Shown here: piece after piece, positions 16,937 through 25,211 of the stretch | Layout: every line of letters starts with the position of its first letter | Numbering within the stretch: position 1 is the stretch's first letter | Assembly: GCF_030813005.1 (NCBI RefSeq) | Contig: NZ_JAUSTU010000002.1 | Location: forward strand, 62,001 to 126,000 | Direction: 5' to 3' | Origin: Robertmurraya andreesenii | GTDB taxonomy: Bacteria > Bacillota > Bacilli > Bacillales > Cytobacillaceae | DNA: 64,000 nucleotides | The notes under the pieces: model-generated | Database searches by the model: none | Told to the model about the DNA's origin: nothing | Seen by the model: the letters and a program-made list of their open reading frames with translations, nothing else | Translations under genes and position numbers: made by a program

Positions 16937-18757
16937 TTAATTCGCCACCATCTCCACCAATACTCGACGATTATTTGCTAAATCAAGTACATAGTCCGCA
17001 AGCTCTTTTTCACTCATATCCTTATATTTCCTCAGCAAATAATCAATCTCTTCCTGTGGCTGTAAGGTGGTCTTTCCAATGAAAATTTTCGGGAATATGG
17101 CTTCCTTATGGACTTCATTTTCATTTAATAATTCTTCGAACATCTTCTCTCCAGGACGAATTCCCGAGAATTCGATCCCGATTTCTTCTATTGTATAGCC
17201 AGAGAGACGAATAAGGTTACGAGCAAGATCCACGATCTTGATTGGTTCACCCATATCAAGGACAAAGATTTCTCCACCTCGTGCAAGAGCCCCAGCCTGC
17301 ATCACGAGTCTTGAGGCCTCAGGGATTGTCATGAAGTAGCGTGTCATATCCGGGTGGGTGACGGTAACCGGTCCACCAGCCTGAATTTGCTTTTTGAATA
17401 ACGGAATAACACTTCCGCGACTTCCTAGGACATTCCCGAATCTGACCGCAACAAATTTCGTATTGCTTCCTTTAGCTAGTTGCTGAATCAGCATTTCGGC
17501 AATTCGTTTTGTCGAGCCCATGACATTTGTTGGGTTGACCGCTTTGTCGGAGGAGACAAGTACAAATGTGCCGACGCCAAATGTGTCGGCTGCCTCCGCA
17601 ACATTTTTCGTTCCGAGGACATTGTTCTTGACTGCTTCCTTCGGATTATATTCCATCAGTGGCACATGCTTATGGGCCGCTGCATGATAGACGACATCTG
17701 GCTGATACTGCTCGATTACGTCAAAGATACGCTGTCTGTCCTGAACATCAGCGATCACAGGAATGATTTCCAAACCGTCCTGATATTTGTTTCGCAGCTC
17801 TATATCGATCTGGTAAATGGAGTTCTCTCCATGACCAAGAAGGAGAATTCTTTCTGGGTGGAAGCTGCATACCTGGCGGCAGATTTCCGAACCAATTGAG
17901 CCGCCGGCACCTGTTACGAGAATCGTCTTTCCTGTTAGCTTTTCTTGAATGCTCTTACTATCGAGTTCCACTGGTTCGCGGCCAAGGAGATCCTCGACCT
18001 CCACATCACGGAATTGGTTCACCGATACACTCCCGAGCATGACATCCTCAATAAGAGGCATGATGACGGTCTTGGCATTGGTCTTGGCACATTCTTCATA
18101 GATAGCCTTCATTTCTTCTTTCTTCAAGGAAGGAATGGCAATGATGATTTTATCAATTTTTAGTTTTTCTACTACACGGCCAATCCACTTGGAATCTCCT
18201 TCGACGTTCAACCCGTGAATTTGTAATTTGTACTTAGCTGGATCGTCATCAATAAATGCAATTGGTTGAATGCCACTGTCATAGCTTTTTAGCAGCTGTC
18301 TTGCTAGCATCGTTCCCGCTGCACCTGCACCGACAATCAGAGCACGCTTGACATCTTTTTTCGGTTTAATATAGCGATCGCGGAGTACTCTCCAGGAGAA
18401 ACGCGAACCCCCGATTAATAAGATATGGAGCATCCACGTTATCGCTAGAGCTCGAAAATAAATATCGTGGAAGACAAATTGTTGTACAATCGCCGTTGTA
18501 AAAATAGACAAAGTCACGGCTTTTGCGATCGCAATCAATTCACCGACACTTGCATATTCCCATGCTTTTTTATACAGGTTGTAAGCCCCTGCAAATAGAT
18601 GATGACTGACGAGTAAGATGAATGACATAAAAAACAGCGTCTGATATGTAAATATTCGTAAAGTTGGATTGATAATGAGATAACTGACATAAATTGCAGT
18701 AAGTACAATGATGGAATCTAATATCATTAAGGACGCCACTCTTTTTTGATACGACAA
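16937..18757 (-). CDS. epsC: UDP-sugar 4,6-dehydratase / epimerase, EpsC/CapD type
   Basis: A membrane-anchored nucleotide-sugar dehydratase of the CapD/WbpM/PglF family, likely acting on UDP-N-acetylglucosamine. The first 120 residues form about four membrane helices; a CoA-binding-like Rossmann segment (ALIVGAGAAGTMLARQLL) follows near 145, and the catalytic SDR domain begins with ILVTGAGGSIGSEICRQV near 288. The catalytic segment reads SSDKAVNPTNVMGSTK, with Met where classical SDRs have Tyr, as expected for this subfamily. At 606 residues the length is typical. The start is TTG, preceded by a long G-rich binding site (GGGGGGGAG). Upstream lie a terminator and a probable EAR RNA, so its expression is likely controlled by antitermination. 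Confidence 0.9.
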   Translation of the reverse strand: MSYQKRVASLMILDSIIVLTAIYVSYLIINPTLRIFTYQTLFFMSFILLVSHHLFAGAYNLYKKAWEYASVGELIAIAKAVTLSIFTTAIVQQFVFHDIYFRALAITWMLHILLIGGSRFSWRVLRDRYIKPKKDVKRALIVGAGAAGTMLARQLLKSYDSGIQPIAFIDDDPAKYKLQIHGLNVEGDSKWIGRVVEKLKIDKIIIAIPSLKKEEMKAIYEECAKTNAKTVIMPLIEDVMLGSVSVNQFRDVEVEDLLGREPVELDSKSIQEKLTGKTILVTGAGGSIGSEICRQVCSFHPERILLLGHGENSIYQIDIELRNKYQDGLEIIPVIADVQDRQRIFDVIEQYQPDVVYHAAAHKHVPLMEYNPKEAVKNNVLGTKNVAEAADTFGVGTFVLVSSDKAVNPTNVMGSTKRIAEMLIQQLAKGSNTKFVAVRFGNVLGSRGSVIPLFKKQIQAGGPVTVTHPDMTRYFMTIPEASRLVMQAGALARGGEIFVLDMGEPIKIVDLARNLIRLSGYTIEEIGIEFSGIRPGEKMFEELLNENEVHKEAIFPKIFIGKTTLQPQEEIDYLLRKYKDMSEKELADYVLDLANNRRVLVEMVAN

Positions 18758-18783
18758 CGTTTCTCCCCCCCTTTTTTTCCCCT

Positions 18784-18862
18784 ATATAAAAAATAAATAT
18801 CTAATGGTTAAACACATTCGTCTCGAGTATGTTCAATCGTTAGATATCTACTTATTTTTTAT
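18784..18862 (-). terminator. Strong intrinsic terminator before the epsC-like gene
   Basis: On the minus strand AAAAAATAAGTAGATATCTA, continuing AACGATTGAACATA, pairs over nearly 30 positions with TGTGTTTAACCATTAGATAT, continuing TTATTTTTT. The loop is CTCGAGACGAA. The stem ends in a run of T, so it should terminate transcription coming from the regulatory genes, and being nearly symmetrical could act in both directions. Its place just after a probable EAR element suggests read-through control. Confidence 0.85.
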
Positions 18863-18867
18863 TTTAA

Positions 18868-19036
18868 TGGGCATCTAACCCGCCCTCACATCACACTATC
18901 GACGACTCGCGTCTAAGGACAATACTACGAAAGTCCCACAGTATAACCGAGTGCCTCCATTGATAACGGTAAGGAGACATTGCCGGTCAGGTCTTTGGCC
19001 TGACTAATCTGATGTGTTTGACCGGTTGCCTTACTC
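18868..19036 (-). ncRNA. Probable EAR (epsC) antitermination RNA
   Basis: The gap between the phosphatase and epsC-like genes is highly structured on the minus strand. GTAAGG pairs with a distant CCTTAC, CCGGTC with GACCGG, GTCAGG with CCTGAC. Then ACTCG/CGAGT encloses an interleaved pair (ATACT..GGGAC..AGTAT..GTCC) that makes an H-type pseudoknot, and a final GGGC..GCCC hairpin closes the element. In Bacillus the EAR element, which promotes processive antitermination of the eps operon, lies in the equivalent position between epsB and epsC. Identity rests on position and structure; I could not run a covariance search. Confidence 0.72.
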
Positions 19037-19090
19037 ATAATAGTATGGTTGATATATTGTTTGACACATAGGCCAACATATCTATACAGA

Positions 19091-19858
19091 CTAGAAAATC
19101 CCCAGAAACTTCTTTGTTTTCAGTCGTATTGGGATTTCTTTATTAACATTCTTCCCTTGCACAAGAAGGTCTGCATTTTCTTTGAACAAATAAATCATGT
19201 CTACGCCATATTTTTTCTCTATCACATCAAGGGCCTCAACCATCTTGAAGGAGCGACTCGAAATATTATGGGCATCAGACGAAACGAAATGTGTGAGATT
19301 TGCGTCTATTAATTGAAGAGAGAATTTCTTGATATTTTTCCCGAAGAATCCAGCGACGCTTGCCGCTGTTATTTGGGTGAGTGCACCCTTTTTCACTAGC
19401 TGATATAAGGTATCTGGTTGCTCCATTAGCTCTTGGTTTCTCTCCGGATGAACAATGATGGGCGTCAAACCCTTCATTTGAATATCAAAAAGAAGCTGTT
19501 CGGTATAACGAGGAACATGATTAGACGGAAGTTCAATAAATAAATATTGATCTCCGTCATTAAGGGTGAGGATCTCCCCATTCTCGTAATCTGGGATGAT
19601 ATCCCCATAGATTCTTGGCTCTTGGCCTGGCAGAACGGTCAACGGAATGTTCTCCTGCTCTAGCACTTGATTAAGCTCCTTCACTCTTTGGAGGATGACT
19701 GGTTTTGCATTTTCATAGCGACCGTTCTTATGGTGAGGAGTGGCAATGATTGTATGGATCCCTTCTTGAACAGCCATACGGGCTAAATCAAGGCTGTCAT
19801 CTAGTTCTTTCGCACCATCATCTATTCCCGACAAAATATGACTATGGATATCAATCAT
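19091..19858 (-). CDS. ywqE: PHP-type tyrosine-protein phosphatase (YwqE/CpsB)
   Basis: A manganese-dependent phosphatase that dephosphorylates the C-terminal tyrosines of the partner BY-kinase and thereby adjusts polymer synthesis. PHP-domain metal ligands are visible: DIHSHILSGIDDG (residues 3-15), IIATPHH (about 39), the catalytic Arg/Glu region EPRIYGDI, VHPERN and SSDAHN near residue 197. At 255 residues it matches YwqE, CpsB and Wzb-like PHP enzymes. It has a GGGGGA binding site 8 bases from the ATG. It follows the kinase after 98 bp that contain a perfect inverted repeat. Confidence 0.93.
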   Translation of the reverse strand: MIDIHSHILSGIDDGAKELDDSLDLARMAVQEGIHTIIATPHHKNGRYENAKPVILQRVKELNQVLEQENIPLTVLPGQEPRIYGDIIPDYENGEILTLNDGDQYLFIELPSNHVPRYTEQLLFDIQMKGLTPIIVHPERNQELMEQPDTLYQLVKKGALTQITAASVAGFFGKNIKKFSLQLIDANLTHFVSSDAHNISSRSFKMVEALDVIEKKYGVDMIYLFKENADLLVQGKNVNKEIPIRLKTKKFLGIF

Positions 19859-19877
19859 TGCAAAATCCCCCTGTTTT

Positions 19878-19937
19878 TGACAAATATTAGCATAATCTTA
19901 GAGTACTATTATCCTAGCATCACGTCAATATTTGTCA
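19878..19937. other. Perfect 11-bp inverted repeat between kinase and phosphatase genes
   Basis: TGACAAATATT at 19878-19888 pairs perfectly with AATATTTGTCA at 19927-19937, enclosing 38 bases that contain a further ATAAT/ATTAT pair. On the transcript it would form a long stem just upstream of the phosphatase start. It has no T-run, so it is more likely a processing or translation-control element than a terminator; this is inference. Confidence 0.5.
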
Positions 19938-19956
19938 CTGAATATTCCTGCTTCCA

Positions 19957-20652
19957 CTATTTATCACCATAATAATAGTAATATTGACTTTGCTTCGCTT
20001 TCTTTTGATTTAGAACAACTCCTAGAATCCTCGCCTTTGAATTAACAAGGAGCTCCTTCGCTTTCATGGCAGCCTCAGTTTCTGTCTTCCCACTATTGAC
20101 TACTAAGATCGTTCCGCTACACTTGTTCGACAAAATCTGCGCGTCCGTCACCGCAAGCACCGGGGGCGTATCGATTAGCACTAAATCAAATTGCTCATTC
20201 GCTTCCCGAAGTAGCTCTTCCATTCCTTTAGACCCAAGAATTTCAGCTGGGTTCGGTGGAATTGGACCGCTCGTTAGGATATAGAGATTATCCTCCGACT
20301 TTTGGACCGTTTCGGATAAGGTACGCTGCTTTTTCAAAATATTGGTTAGCCCAAAATTATTCTTCATGTGGAAGGTATAGTGAGCTGTGGGCTTTCGCAT
20401 ATCAGCATCAATCAAGAGAACCTTCTTTCCTTGCTGTGAGAATACTACAGCTAAATTGGAAATGGTTGTTGATTTCCCCTCACCAGGTCCCGAAGAGGTG
20501 ACCACGATTGAACGGATTTCCTCATCAAAGGAGGAATATTCGATGTTTGTACGAATGGTCCGATATTGTTCAGAAATCGGTGAACGCGGGTTCTGCTTTG
20601 TGATTAATTGACGGCTATTCGTTCCAAGCTTTTTTTCCCTTTTTTTGAACAT
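19957..20652 (-). CDS. epsB: Bacterial tyrosine kinase (EpsB/YwqD/CpsD)
   Basis: A cytoplasmic BY-kinase that pairs with the Wzz-like modulator and autophosphorylates on C-terminal tyrosines. It has Walker A at residues 55-62 (GPGEGKST), Walker A' (LLIDADMRKP, about 79-88), Walker B (LVLIDTPPV, about 157-165) and a C-terminal tyrosine cluster (QYYYYYG). The 231 residues match the two-protein Gram-positive arrangement. Its ATG overlaps the stop of the modulator gene by one base (TAATG), indicating translational coupling. Confidence 0.95.
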   Translation of the reverse strand: MFKKREKKLGTNSRQLITKQNPRSPISEQYRTIRTNIEYSSFDEEIRSIVVTSSGPGEGKSTTISNLAVVFSQQGKKVLLIDADMRKPTAHYTFHMKNNFGLTNILKKQRTLSETVQKSEDNLYILTSGPIPPNPAEILGSKGMEELLREANEQFDLVLIDTPPVLAVTDAQILSNKCSGTILVVNSGKTETEAAMKAKELLVNSKARILGVVLNQKKAKQSQYYYYYGDK

Positions 20653-21383
20653 TATGCTGTCTCTCCTTTAGGCCTTCTAGACTTCACCGAACGCTCTTCA
20701 TCCTCAGACGTAATCGTGGTGATAGCTCCTAAAATTGGCAGCCCTAGTACTTTTTCTATATCTTGCTCGCTCTTAATCGTGTTATCCATATACTCTAATA
20801 GGAAGGCAATCCCTACACCTACCATCAGTCCTACAACAAAAGCAATCGCCATGTTCAACATCGGCTGCGGCTTAATCGGGCTTGGGTTATCCGCTAATTC
20901 TGCAGGAGATAGAATATGAATATTATCAATTCGCATTAATTGGGAAATCTCTCGTTGGAACACCTTTGCGATTTCATTCGCAATCAGAACAGCTTCTGCA
21001 GGGTCCTCATTGTTCACACTGATGGTAACAACCTGAGATTGTCCCTGCTGGGAAACACTCACATTCCCATTTAGCTGTTCCGGGGTTGTATCCAAATCTA
21101 ACTCCTCTATCACTTGATCTAGTATATATGGACTCTTCATGATCACATTATAGGTTTCTATGTACTTCGCATCGGCATCAAAAGAAATTCCAGCGATCGA
21201 AGCTAGCGATCCTGCTGCTGCTTGACTTACTAGAATTTGAGTCGAAGCTTGATAAATTGGAGTCAAAAGAAAAAAACTTGCCACCCCACTAACCGCTGTT
21301 GCAAGTACTGTTATTACGACAATTAATGACATCCTTTTCCTTAATACTTCAAATAATTCTCTCAGACTTATTGTCTCTTCCAT
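20652..21383 (-). CDS. epsA: Wzz/EpsA-type chain-length and kinase modulator
   Basis: A membrane modulator of about 244 residues with two transmembrane helices (VVITVLATAVSGVASFFLL near 20-38 and MAIAFVVGLMVGVGIAFLLE near 175-194) and an extracytoplasmic loop between them, ending in the proline-rich PSPIKPQP motif before helix 2. The cytoplasmic C-terminus activates the kinase in known homologues. I start at the ATG at 21381-21383, which has GGAGG 5 bases upstream; the frame is open 19 codons further but those overlap the promoter. This is the first gene of the exopolysaccharide operon. Confidence 0.93.
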   Translation of the reverse strand: MEETISLRELFEVLRKRMSLIVVITVLATAVSGVASFFLLTPIYQASTQILVSQAAAGSLASIAGISFDADAKYIETYNVIMKSPYILDQVIEELDLDTTPEQLNGNVSVSQQGQSQVVTISVNNEDPAEAVLIANEIAKVFQREISQLMRIDNIHILSPAELADNPSPIKPQPMLNMAIAFVVGLMVGVGIAFLLEYMDNTIKSEQDIEKVLGLPILGAITTITSEDEERSVKSRRPKGETA

Positions 21384-21426
21384 TTTCTCCTCCAAAAGTT
21401 CCGTTATTTCTACAAATCTAGTAGAT

Positions 21427-21435
21427 ATTATAACA
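21427..21435 (-). promoter_or_regulatory. Candidate extended -10 promoter of the exopolysaccharide operon
   Basis: On the minus strand TGTTATAAT provides a consensus -10 with the TGn extension, about 36 bases before the preferred epsA start once a start point 7 bases downstream is assumed. No good -35 is visible at 17 bases, which is normal for extended -10 promoters and for positively regulated operons. Confidence 0.5.
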
Positions 21436-21520
21436 TACAATATTTACAAGCAGTAGACCAAAAAAAATTTTACCACAATAGTTTTCCTTGGTGTCTGTAC
21501 CGCTAAGTGGCACAATAGAA

Positions 21521-21576
21521 GTACCAGGTACCGCCTGTGGACATTTTGGTAATTCTGTCCAAATAAGGCGGACATT
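21521..21576 (+). repeat. GGTACC/GGTGGAC dispersed element, copy 1
   Basis: Layout GTACCAGGTACC-GCC-TGTGGAC-14 bases-GTCC-6 bases-GGCGGAC. It is the most diverged full copy of the family centred on the RAYT gene at 26844-27428. It lies between the exopolysaccharide promoter region and the 3' end of the SLH-nucleotidase gene. Confidence 0.7.
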
Positions 21577-21590
21577 TATAGCAAAGAAAA

Positions 21591-21620
21591 GGGGAGAACC
21601 TATTTGATAAGGTTCTCCCC
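21591..21620 (-). terminator. Terminator of the SLH-nucleotidase gene
   Basis: GGGGAGAACC and GGTTCTCCCC form a perfect 10-bp stem with a 10-base loop, followed on the minus strand by TTTTCTTT. It lies 15 bases beyond the stop codon. Confidence 0.9.
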
Positions 21621-21634
21621 GAATGGTTTAGCGA

Positions 21635-23866
21635 TTATTTTTTCGTTGGTGCTAGGTCGATGATCCGGCCTTCGACTTTCGGATCAACCGTCTTTAGTTT
21701 CACAACATAGTCAAGGAAGTTGCTCCAGTCCGTATGTCCAAGGTCTGTCACACGGCCTTCTTCATAAGCTTTTGCGAACATGCTGTACCCGTCTCCACCC
21801 TTTGCAGTGAACGTGCTTGTCGCAATGACATACTCCTTGGCTTTGTCTAATGGAGTAAATTTGCCTTCTTCCTCTGCAACTTCAACAGAAATGACTCTTT
21901 CACCTACTGGCTTAGAGCTATCATAGGTGAACTTCATGCCTGATACATGGAGGAAGCCACCGCTTTCTTTTGGTGTCTCTTTCACACTATGCTCAAGTGC
22001 AGCGATCAGCTCTGTGCCCTTTAGTGTCATCACAGCGAGAGTATTTCCATATGGCATCGTAGTAAGAATCTCCCCTAATGTGATTGGTCCCTTGTCAATT
22101 TCCGCACGGATGCCACCACCGTTGTTCACAGCAATCACGGTCTTCGGAAAGTATTCCTTTGCCTTTGCTAGCATGCCATCAGAGATAAGATTTCCGAGTG
22201 GTGTTTCATTGCTTCTGACACTGACGGATACCTTCCCATCACTTTGGCGTGGATTCTCTAGTTTATTGACAGCTACTGCCCCTGTTTCTGTGTTCTTTAT
22301 TTCATCAATTTTGCTAGAATACCCTTTTAGTAGAGTCGCTGTTTCCGGATCCTCTTTCCGATCGGCGATGGTAATGAGTTCCCCAGCGTAACCAACGATA
22401 ACTCCATTCTCGTCAAATTCAACATCTAATGTGCCAAGGAATTTATTGTATTCATTGGCTTGGACGATGACCGTTGGTTCCTTCTCTTTTCCGTTTTCAT
22501 CCTTGTTGATTAATACTGGTTTATTTAGTTGGGTGTGGGTATGACCACCTACAATAATGTCGATACCATCCACAAGCTTTGCAAGCTCTAGATCGTTGTC
22601 GATGGCCGGATTGTCATCATAGCCGAGATGCGAAACAGCAACAATTTTGTCTACCCCTGCTTTTTCTAGGTTGGCTACTGCTTCCTCCGCTTTAGCTAAA
22701 TAATCAAGAAATTCCACTTTTTCAGGGCTTGAAATGTCTGGTGTATCCACCGTTGTGAGACCAAAGATTCCGATCTTTTCTCCATCTACTTCCTTCACAA
22801 TTCCTGAATAGATGTTGCCATTCTCCGGCTTATCCGTATATGTTCCGCCTTTGTAAAGGCCGTTAAACAAGGTATCTTTTGAAAAATCAACGTTCGCACT
22901 GACAAATGGGAATTTCGCTGATTTAACAAAATCGGCTAGAGCCTTATGACCTTCCGCTGTACTGCCAAGATCAAATTCATGGTTCCCAAAGGTCATGACA
23001 TCATAGCCGATGATGTTCATGAATTCTAAATCTGCCTGTCCCTTGAATTCGTTAAAATAAAGAGTTCCGGACATGACATCCCCCGCATCGATTAAAAGAG
23101 AGTTCTTGTTTTTCGCTCTGAAATCCTTAATAGCGGTTGCCTTCTTAGCCACGCTGTCCAGATTAGCATGGGTATCATTGGTGTGCATAACTGCTAGATC
23201 GTAGGTATCCTTGTCCAGCGTCTTGAGTGCTCTTTCAAGGAAGACAGCGAATGATGCACGAGTCACGGCGCCTTGTGGATCAAATGAGCCATCCTTGTTT
23301 CCGAGCGTGATGCCATTTTGTGCTAGAACGATGACATCAGCCTGGTGGGCTGAACCAATTTTTTTAGAATCAGTGAACTTAATCTCTTGACCCTTCACAG
23401 GAGTCTTTAGGTTAAATGCGCGCACTAATACAGAGGCCATCTGCTCGCGTGTAAGAACACCTTTGGCGTTAAATCTCTTATCATAGCCCTCGAAGATTCC
23501 CGCCGCCTTCGTTGCAGCTGCCCCCTTGGCAAATTCAGATTTCGAGTCCACATCGTCAAATGCCTTGAGATCTGATGGAACGGTAAGATTGAGTGCAGTT
23601 GTCAATAAATTGGCTACATGCCCTCGAATAATTGGTTGATTCGGTTTGTATGTATTGTCTTGGTATCCCTTGATAATCCCTTTTTCTACTAAACTATAAA
23701 TCTCTTTTGCAGCCCAGTAATCATCCTTCACATCGGAAAACTTCTTCGTTTGGACTGTGGAAGTTGTGTCTGCACTTGCAGCCGGAACGGCCATTGATGC
23801 GACAACAGCTACTGCTGTAATCGATGCTAAGAACTTGCGATACAACTTTGGTTGGTAAGACATCAT
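21635..23866 (-). CDS. SLH-anchored 5'-nucleotidase / 2',3'-cyclic phosphodiesterase
   Basis: A secreted metallophosphatase held on the cell wall by three N-terminal SLH repeats (about residues 45-215, with typical GIIKGY, GIFEGYD and GITLGNKDGSFDP turns). After the SLH part the UshA-type phosphatase domain starts with VMHTNDTHANLD and continues with GDVMSGTLY, FGNHEFDLG and VGGHTHTQ, all metal-binding segments; the 5'-nucleotidase C-terminal domain carries NNGGGIRAEI and TMPYGNTL. A signal peptide (FLASITAVAVVASMAVPAAS) precedes. The start at 23864-23866 has AGGAGG 6 bases upstream. It probably scavenges nucleotide phosphate outside the cell. It is a single-gene unit with its own terminator. 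Confidence 0.93.
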   Translation of the reverse strand: MMSYQPKLYRKFLASITAVAVVASMAVPAASADTTSTVQTKKFSDVKDDYWAAKEIYSLVEKGIIKGYQDNTYKPNQPIIRGHVANLLTTALNLTVPSDLKAFDDVDSKSEFAKGAAATKAAGIFEGYDKRFNAKGVLTREQMASVLVRAFNLKTPVKGQEIKFTDSKKIGSAHQADVIVLAQNGITLGNKDGSFDPQGAVTRASFAVFLERALKTLDKDTYDLAVMHTNDTHANLDSVAKKATAIKDFRAKNKNSLLIDAGDVMSGTLYFNEFKGQADLEFMNIIGYDVMTFGNHEFDLGSTAEGHKALADFVKSAKFPFVSANVDFSKDTLFNGLYKGGTYTDKPENGNIYSGIVKEVDGEKIGIFGLTTVDTPDISSPEKVEFLDYLAKAEEAVANLEKAGVDKIVAVSHLGYDDNPAIDNDLELAKLVDGIDIIVGGHTHTQLNKPVLINKDENGKEKEPTVIVQANEYNKFLGTLDVEFDENGVIVGYAGELITIADRKEDPETATLLKGYSSKIDEIKNTETGAVAVNKLENPRQSDGKVSVSVRSNETPLGNLISDGMLAKAKEYFPKTVIAVNNGGGIRAEIDKGPITLGEILTTMPYGNTLAVMTLKGTELIAALEHSVKETPKESGGFLHVSGMKFTYDSSKPVGERVISVEVAEEEGKFTPLDKAKEYVIATSTFTAKGGDGYSMFAKAYEEGRVTDLGHTDWSNFLDYVVKLKTVDPKVEGRIIDLAPTKK

Positions 23867-23984
23867 CCTATTCCTCCTAATATACAATTTACTAGAGAAT
23901 CAACTATTATCTTCCAATTTCTATCATAACAAAAAAAGCATAAGCGGGAAATCACTATTTAAAATATTTACAATATTTTAAAAA

Positions 23985-24041
23985 TGGTACCTGGTACCGC
24001 CGGTGGACTTTTCCTCGATTTTGTCCACGTGGGGTGGACAA
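23985..24041 (+). repeat. GGTACC/GGTGGAC dispersed element, copy 2
   Basis: Layout GGTACCTGGTACC-GCC-GGTGGAC-14 bases-GTCCAC-GTG-GGGTGGAC. It is nearly identical to copy 3 and lies between the nucleotidase start and the dprA terminator. Confidence 0.8.
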
Positions 24042-24053
24042 TGCAAAGAAAAT

Positions 24054-24095
24054 GAAAGGGCAGAGAGAACGGATGATGTTCTCTTTACCCTTTCA
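24054..24095 (-). terminator. Terminator of the comM-dprA pair
   Basis: GAAAGGG/CCCTTTC with an inner AGAGAAC/GTTCTCT arm forms a long stem, followed on the minus strand by ATTTTCTTTG. It is placed about 23 bases after the dprA stop. Confidence 0.8.
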
Positions 24096-24117
24096 AAGCT
24101 ATGTTCCTTAGTATTTT

Positions 24118-25209
24118 TTAGATCTTTGAGACTAAATTTCCTCTGAGAATAATTATTCCGTTGAGCTCTAGGGTGAGAAGTTCTTCAAGGATGGTTTCTT
24201 CAGAGATTTGGCTCTGCCGTGAAAGTTCTAGGAGTGATTTGGGTGCATTGTCGGTGAGGAAGGTTAGAATTTGATGCTGAATTTTTGAGAGGGGATGGAG
24301 TGACACACGGGAAGTTCTCTGGTCTAGAGTAACCATCCTGCTTTGTTTCTTAATGCTATCCAGACTTTCTTCTATCCCCATGAACAATTCAGCCTTTCCT
24401 TCTGCGATAAGCTGGTTCGTTCCTTCTCCCTCAGGCATACCGATTGGATGGGGAACCGCAAATAGAGAACGGCCTTGGCTTTGGGCAAATTTTGCGGTCC
24501 ATAGGGCGCCGCTTTTCGCTGTGGCCTCAACAACGACAACCTCGGACGACCAGGCGCTGATGAATGCATTTCGCTGTAGGAAATATTCAGGACGGGCCTT
24601 TGTTCCGGGTGGTTGTGAGGAAATGAATACACTTCCTGATTCTAATATCTTCTCGTAAAGTGGGCGCTGTTCCGCTGGATAGCACAAATCCACTCCACCT
24701 GCTAGAAAGGCTATCGTGTAGCCTCCTTTGTTGACACATGCGGATTGTGCGTAGCTGTCAATCCCCTTTGCAAAACCGCTGATGAGTGGTACTCCATATT
24801 CCGCCAATTGTCTCCCCATTTCCTGTGCCATCTTTTTTCCGTACGAAGTGCAGCGCCTTGAACCAACAACCGCCACGGCCTCCGTTATTGGCTCTAGGGT
24901 TCCTTTATAAAATAGGACAACCGGAGATTCTGGGCAGCTTTTGGCATGAGGAGGATATCTTTCATCGTCAAATTGCAAAATTTGGATTTCCTTTTCTCTG
25001 CAATTCTGAAGGATGTTTTCAGCGTAGGTCAGGGTTTTACTGTTCAAAAGGGATTGGAGGGCTCTTTTGTTCATAGTGGGTACCTCTGCTAATTCCTTTC
25101 CAGCTGCTTCAAACACTTTCCTAGGACAGCCGAAATACCCCAGTAGATTTTTTTGTAAAACCGGGCCAACATATTTTATCAAACTTAACCATATCCAATA
25201 TCGTTCCAT
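24118..25209 (-). CDS. dprA: Divergent DprA/Smf family DNA-processing protein
   Basis: A DprA-type Rossmann-fold protein of 363 residues. Known DprA loads RecA on incoming single-stranded DNA. The sequence has an N-terminal SAM-like region, then VVGSRRCTSYGK (near 113), SGFAKGIDSYAQ, GGVDLCYP, PPGTKARPEYF and a C-terminal winged-helix-like part. The usually strict RNRIIAGLS motif is replaced by QRNAFISAWS, so this is a divergent member, perhaps a paralogue. The ATG at 25207-25209 is preceded by AGGAG at 7 bases; a GTG one codon upstream overlaps the comM stop. It is translationally close-coupled to comM, sharing one transcript and terminator. Confidence 0.83.
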   Translation of the reverse strand: MERYWIWLSLIKYVGPVLQKNLLGYFGCPRKVFEAAGKELAEVPTMNKRALQSLLNSKTLTYAENILQNCREKEIQILQFDDERYPPHAKSCPESPVVLFYKGTLEPITEAVAVVGSRRCTSYGKKMAQEMGRQLAEYGVPLISGFAKGIDSYAQSACVNKGGYTIAFLAGGVDLCYPAEQRPLYEKILESGSVFISSQPPGTKARPEYFLQRNAFISAWSSEVVVVEATAKSGALWTAKFAQSQGRSLFAVPHPIGMPEGEGTNQLIAEGKAELFMGIEESLDSIKKQSRMVTLDQRTSRVSLHPLSKIQHQILTFLTDNAPKSLLELSRQSQISEETILEELLTLELNGIIILRGNLVSKI

Positions 25210-25211
25210 CA

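Noticed and set aside
17480..17899. 139-codon plus-strand frame opposite the epsC-like gene
   Set aside because: It is fully antisense to a well-conserved gene and has no plausible translation; several other long antisense frames (for example 21927-22391 and 38422-38880) were rejected alike.
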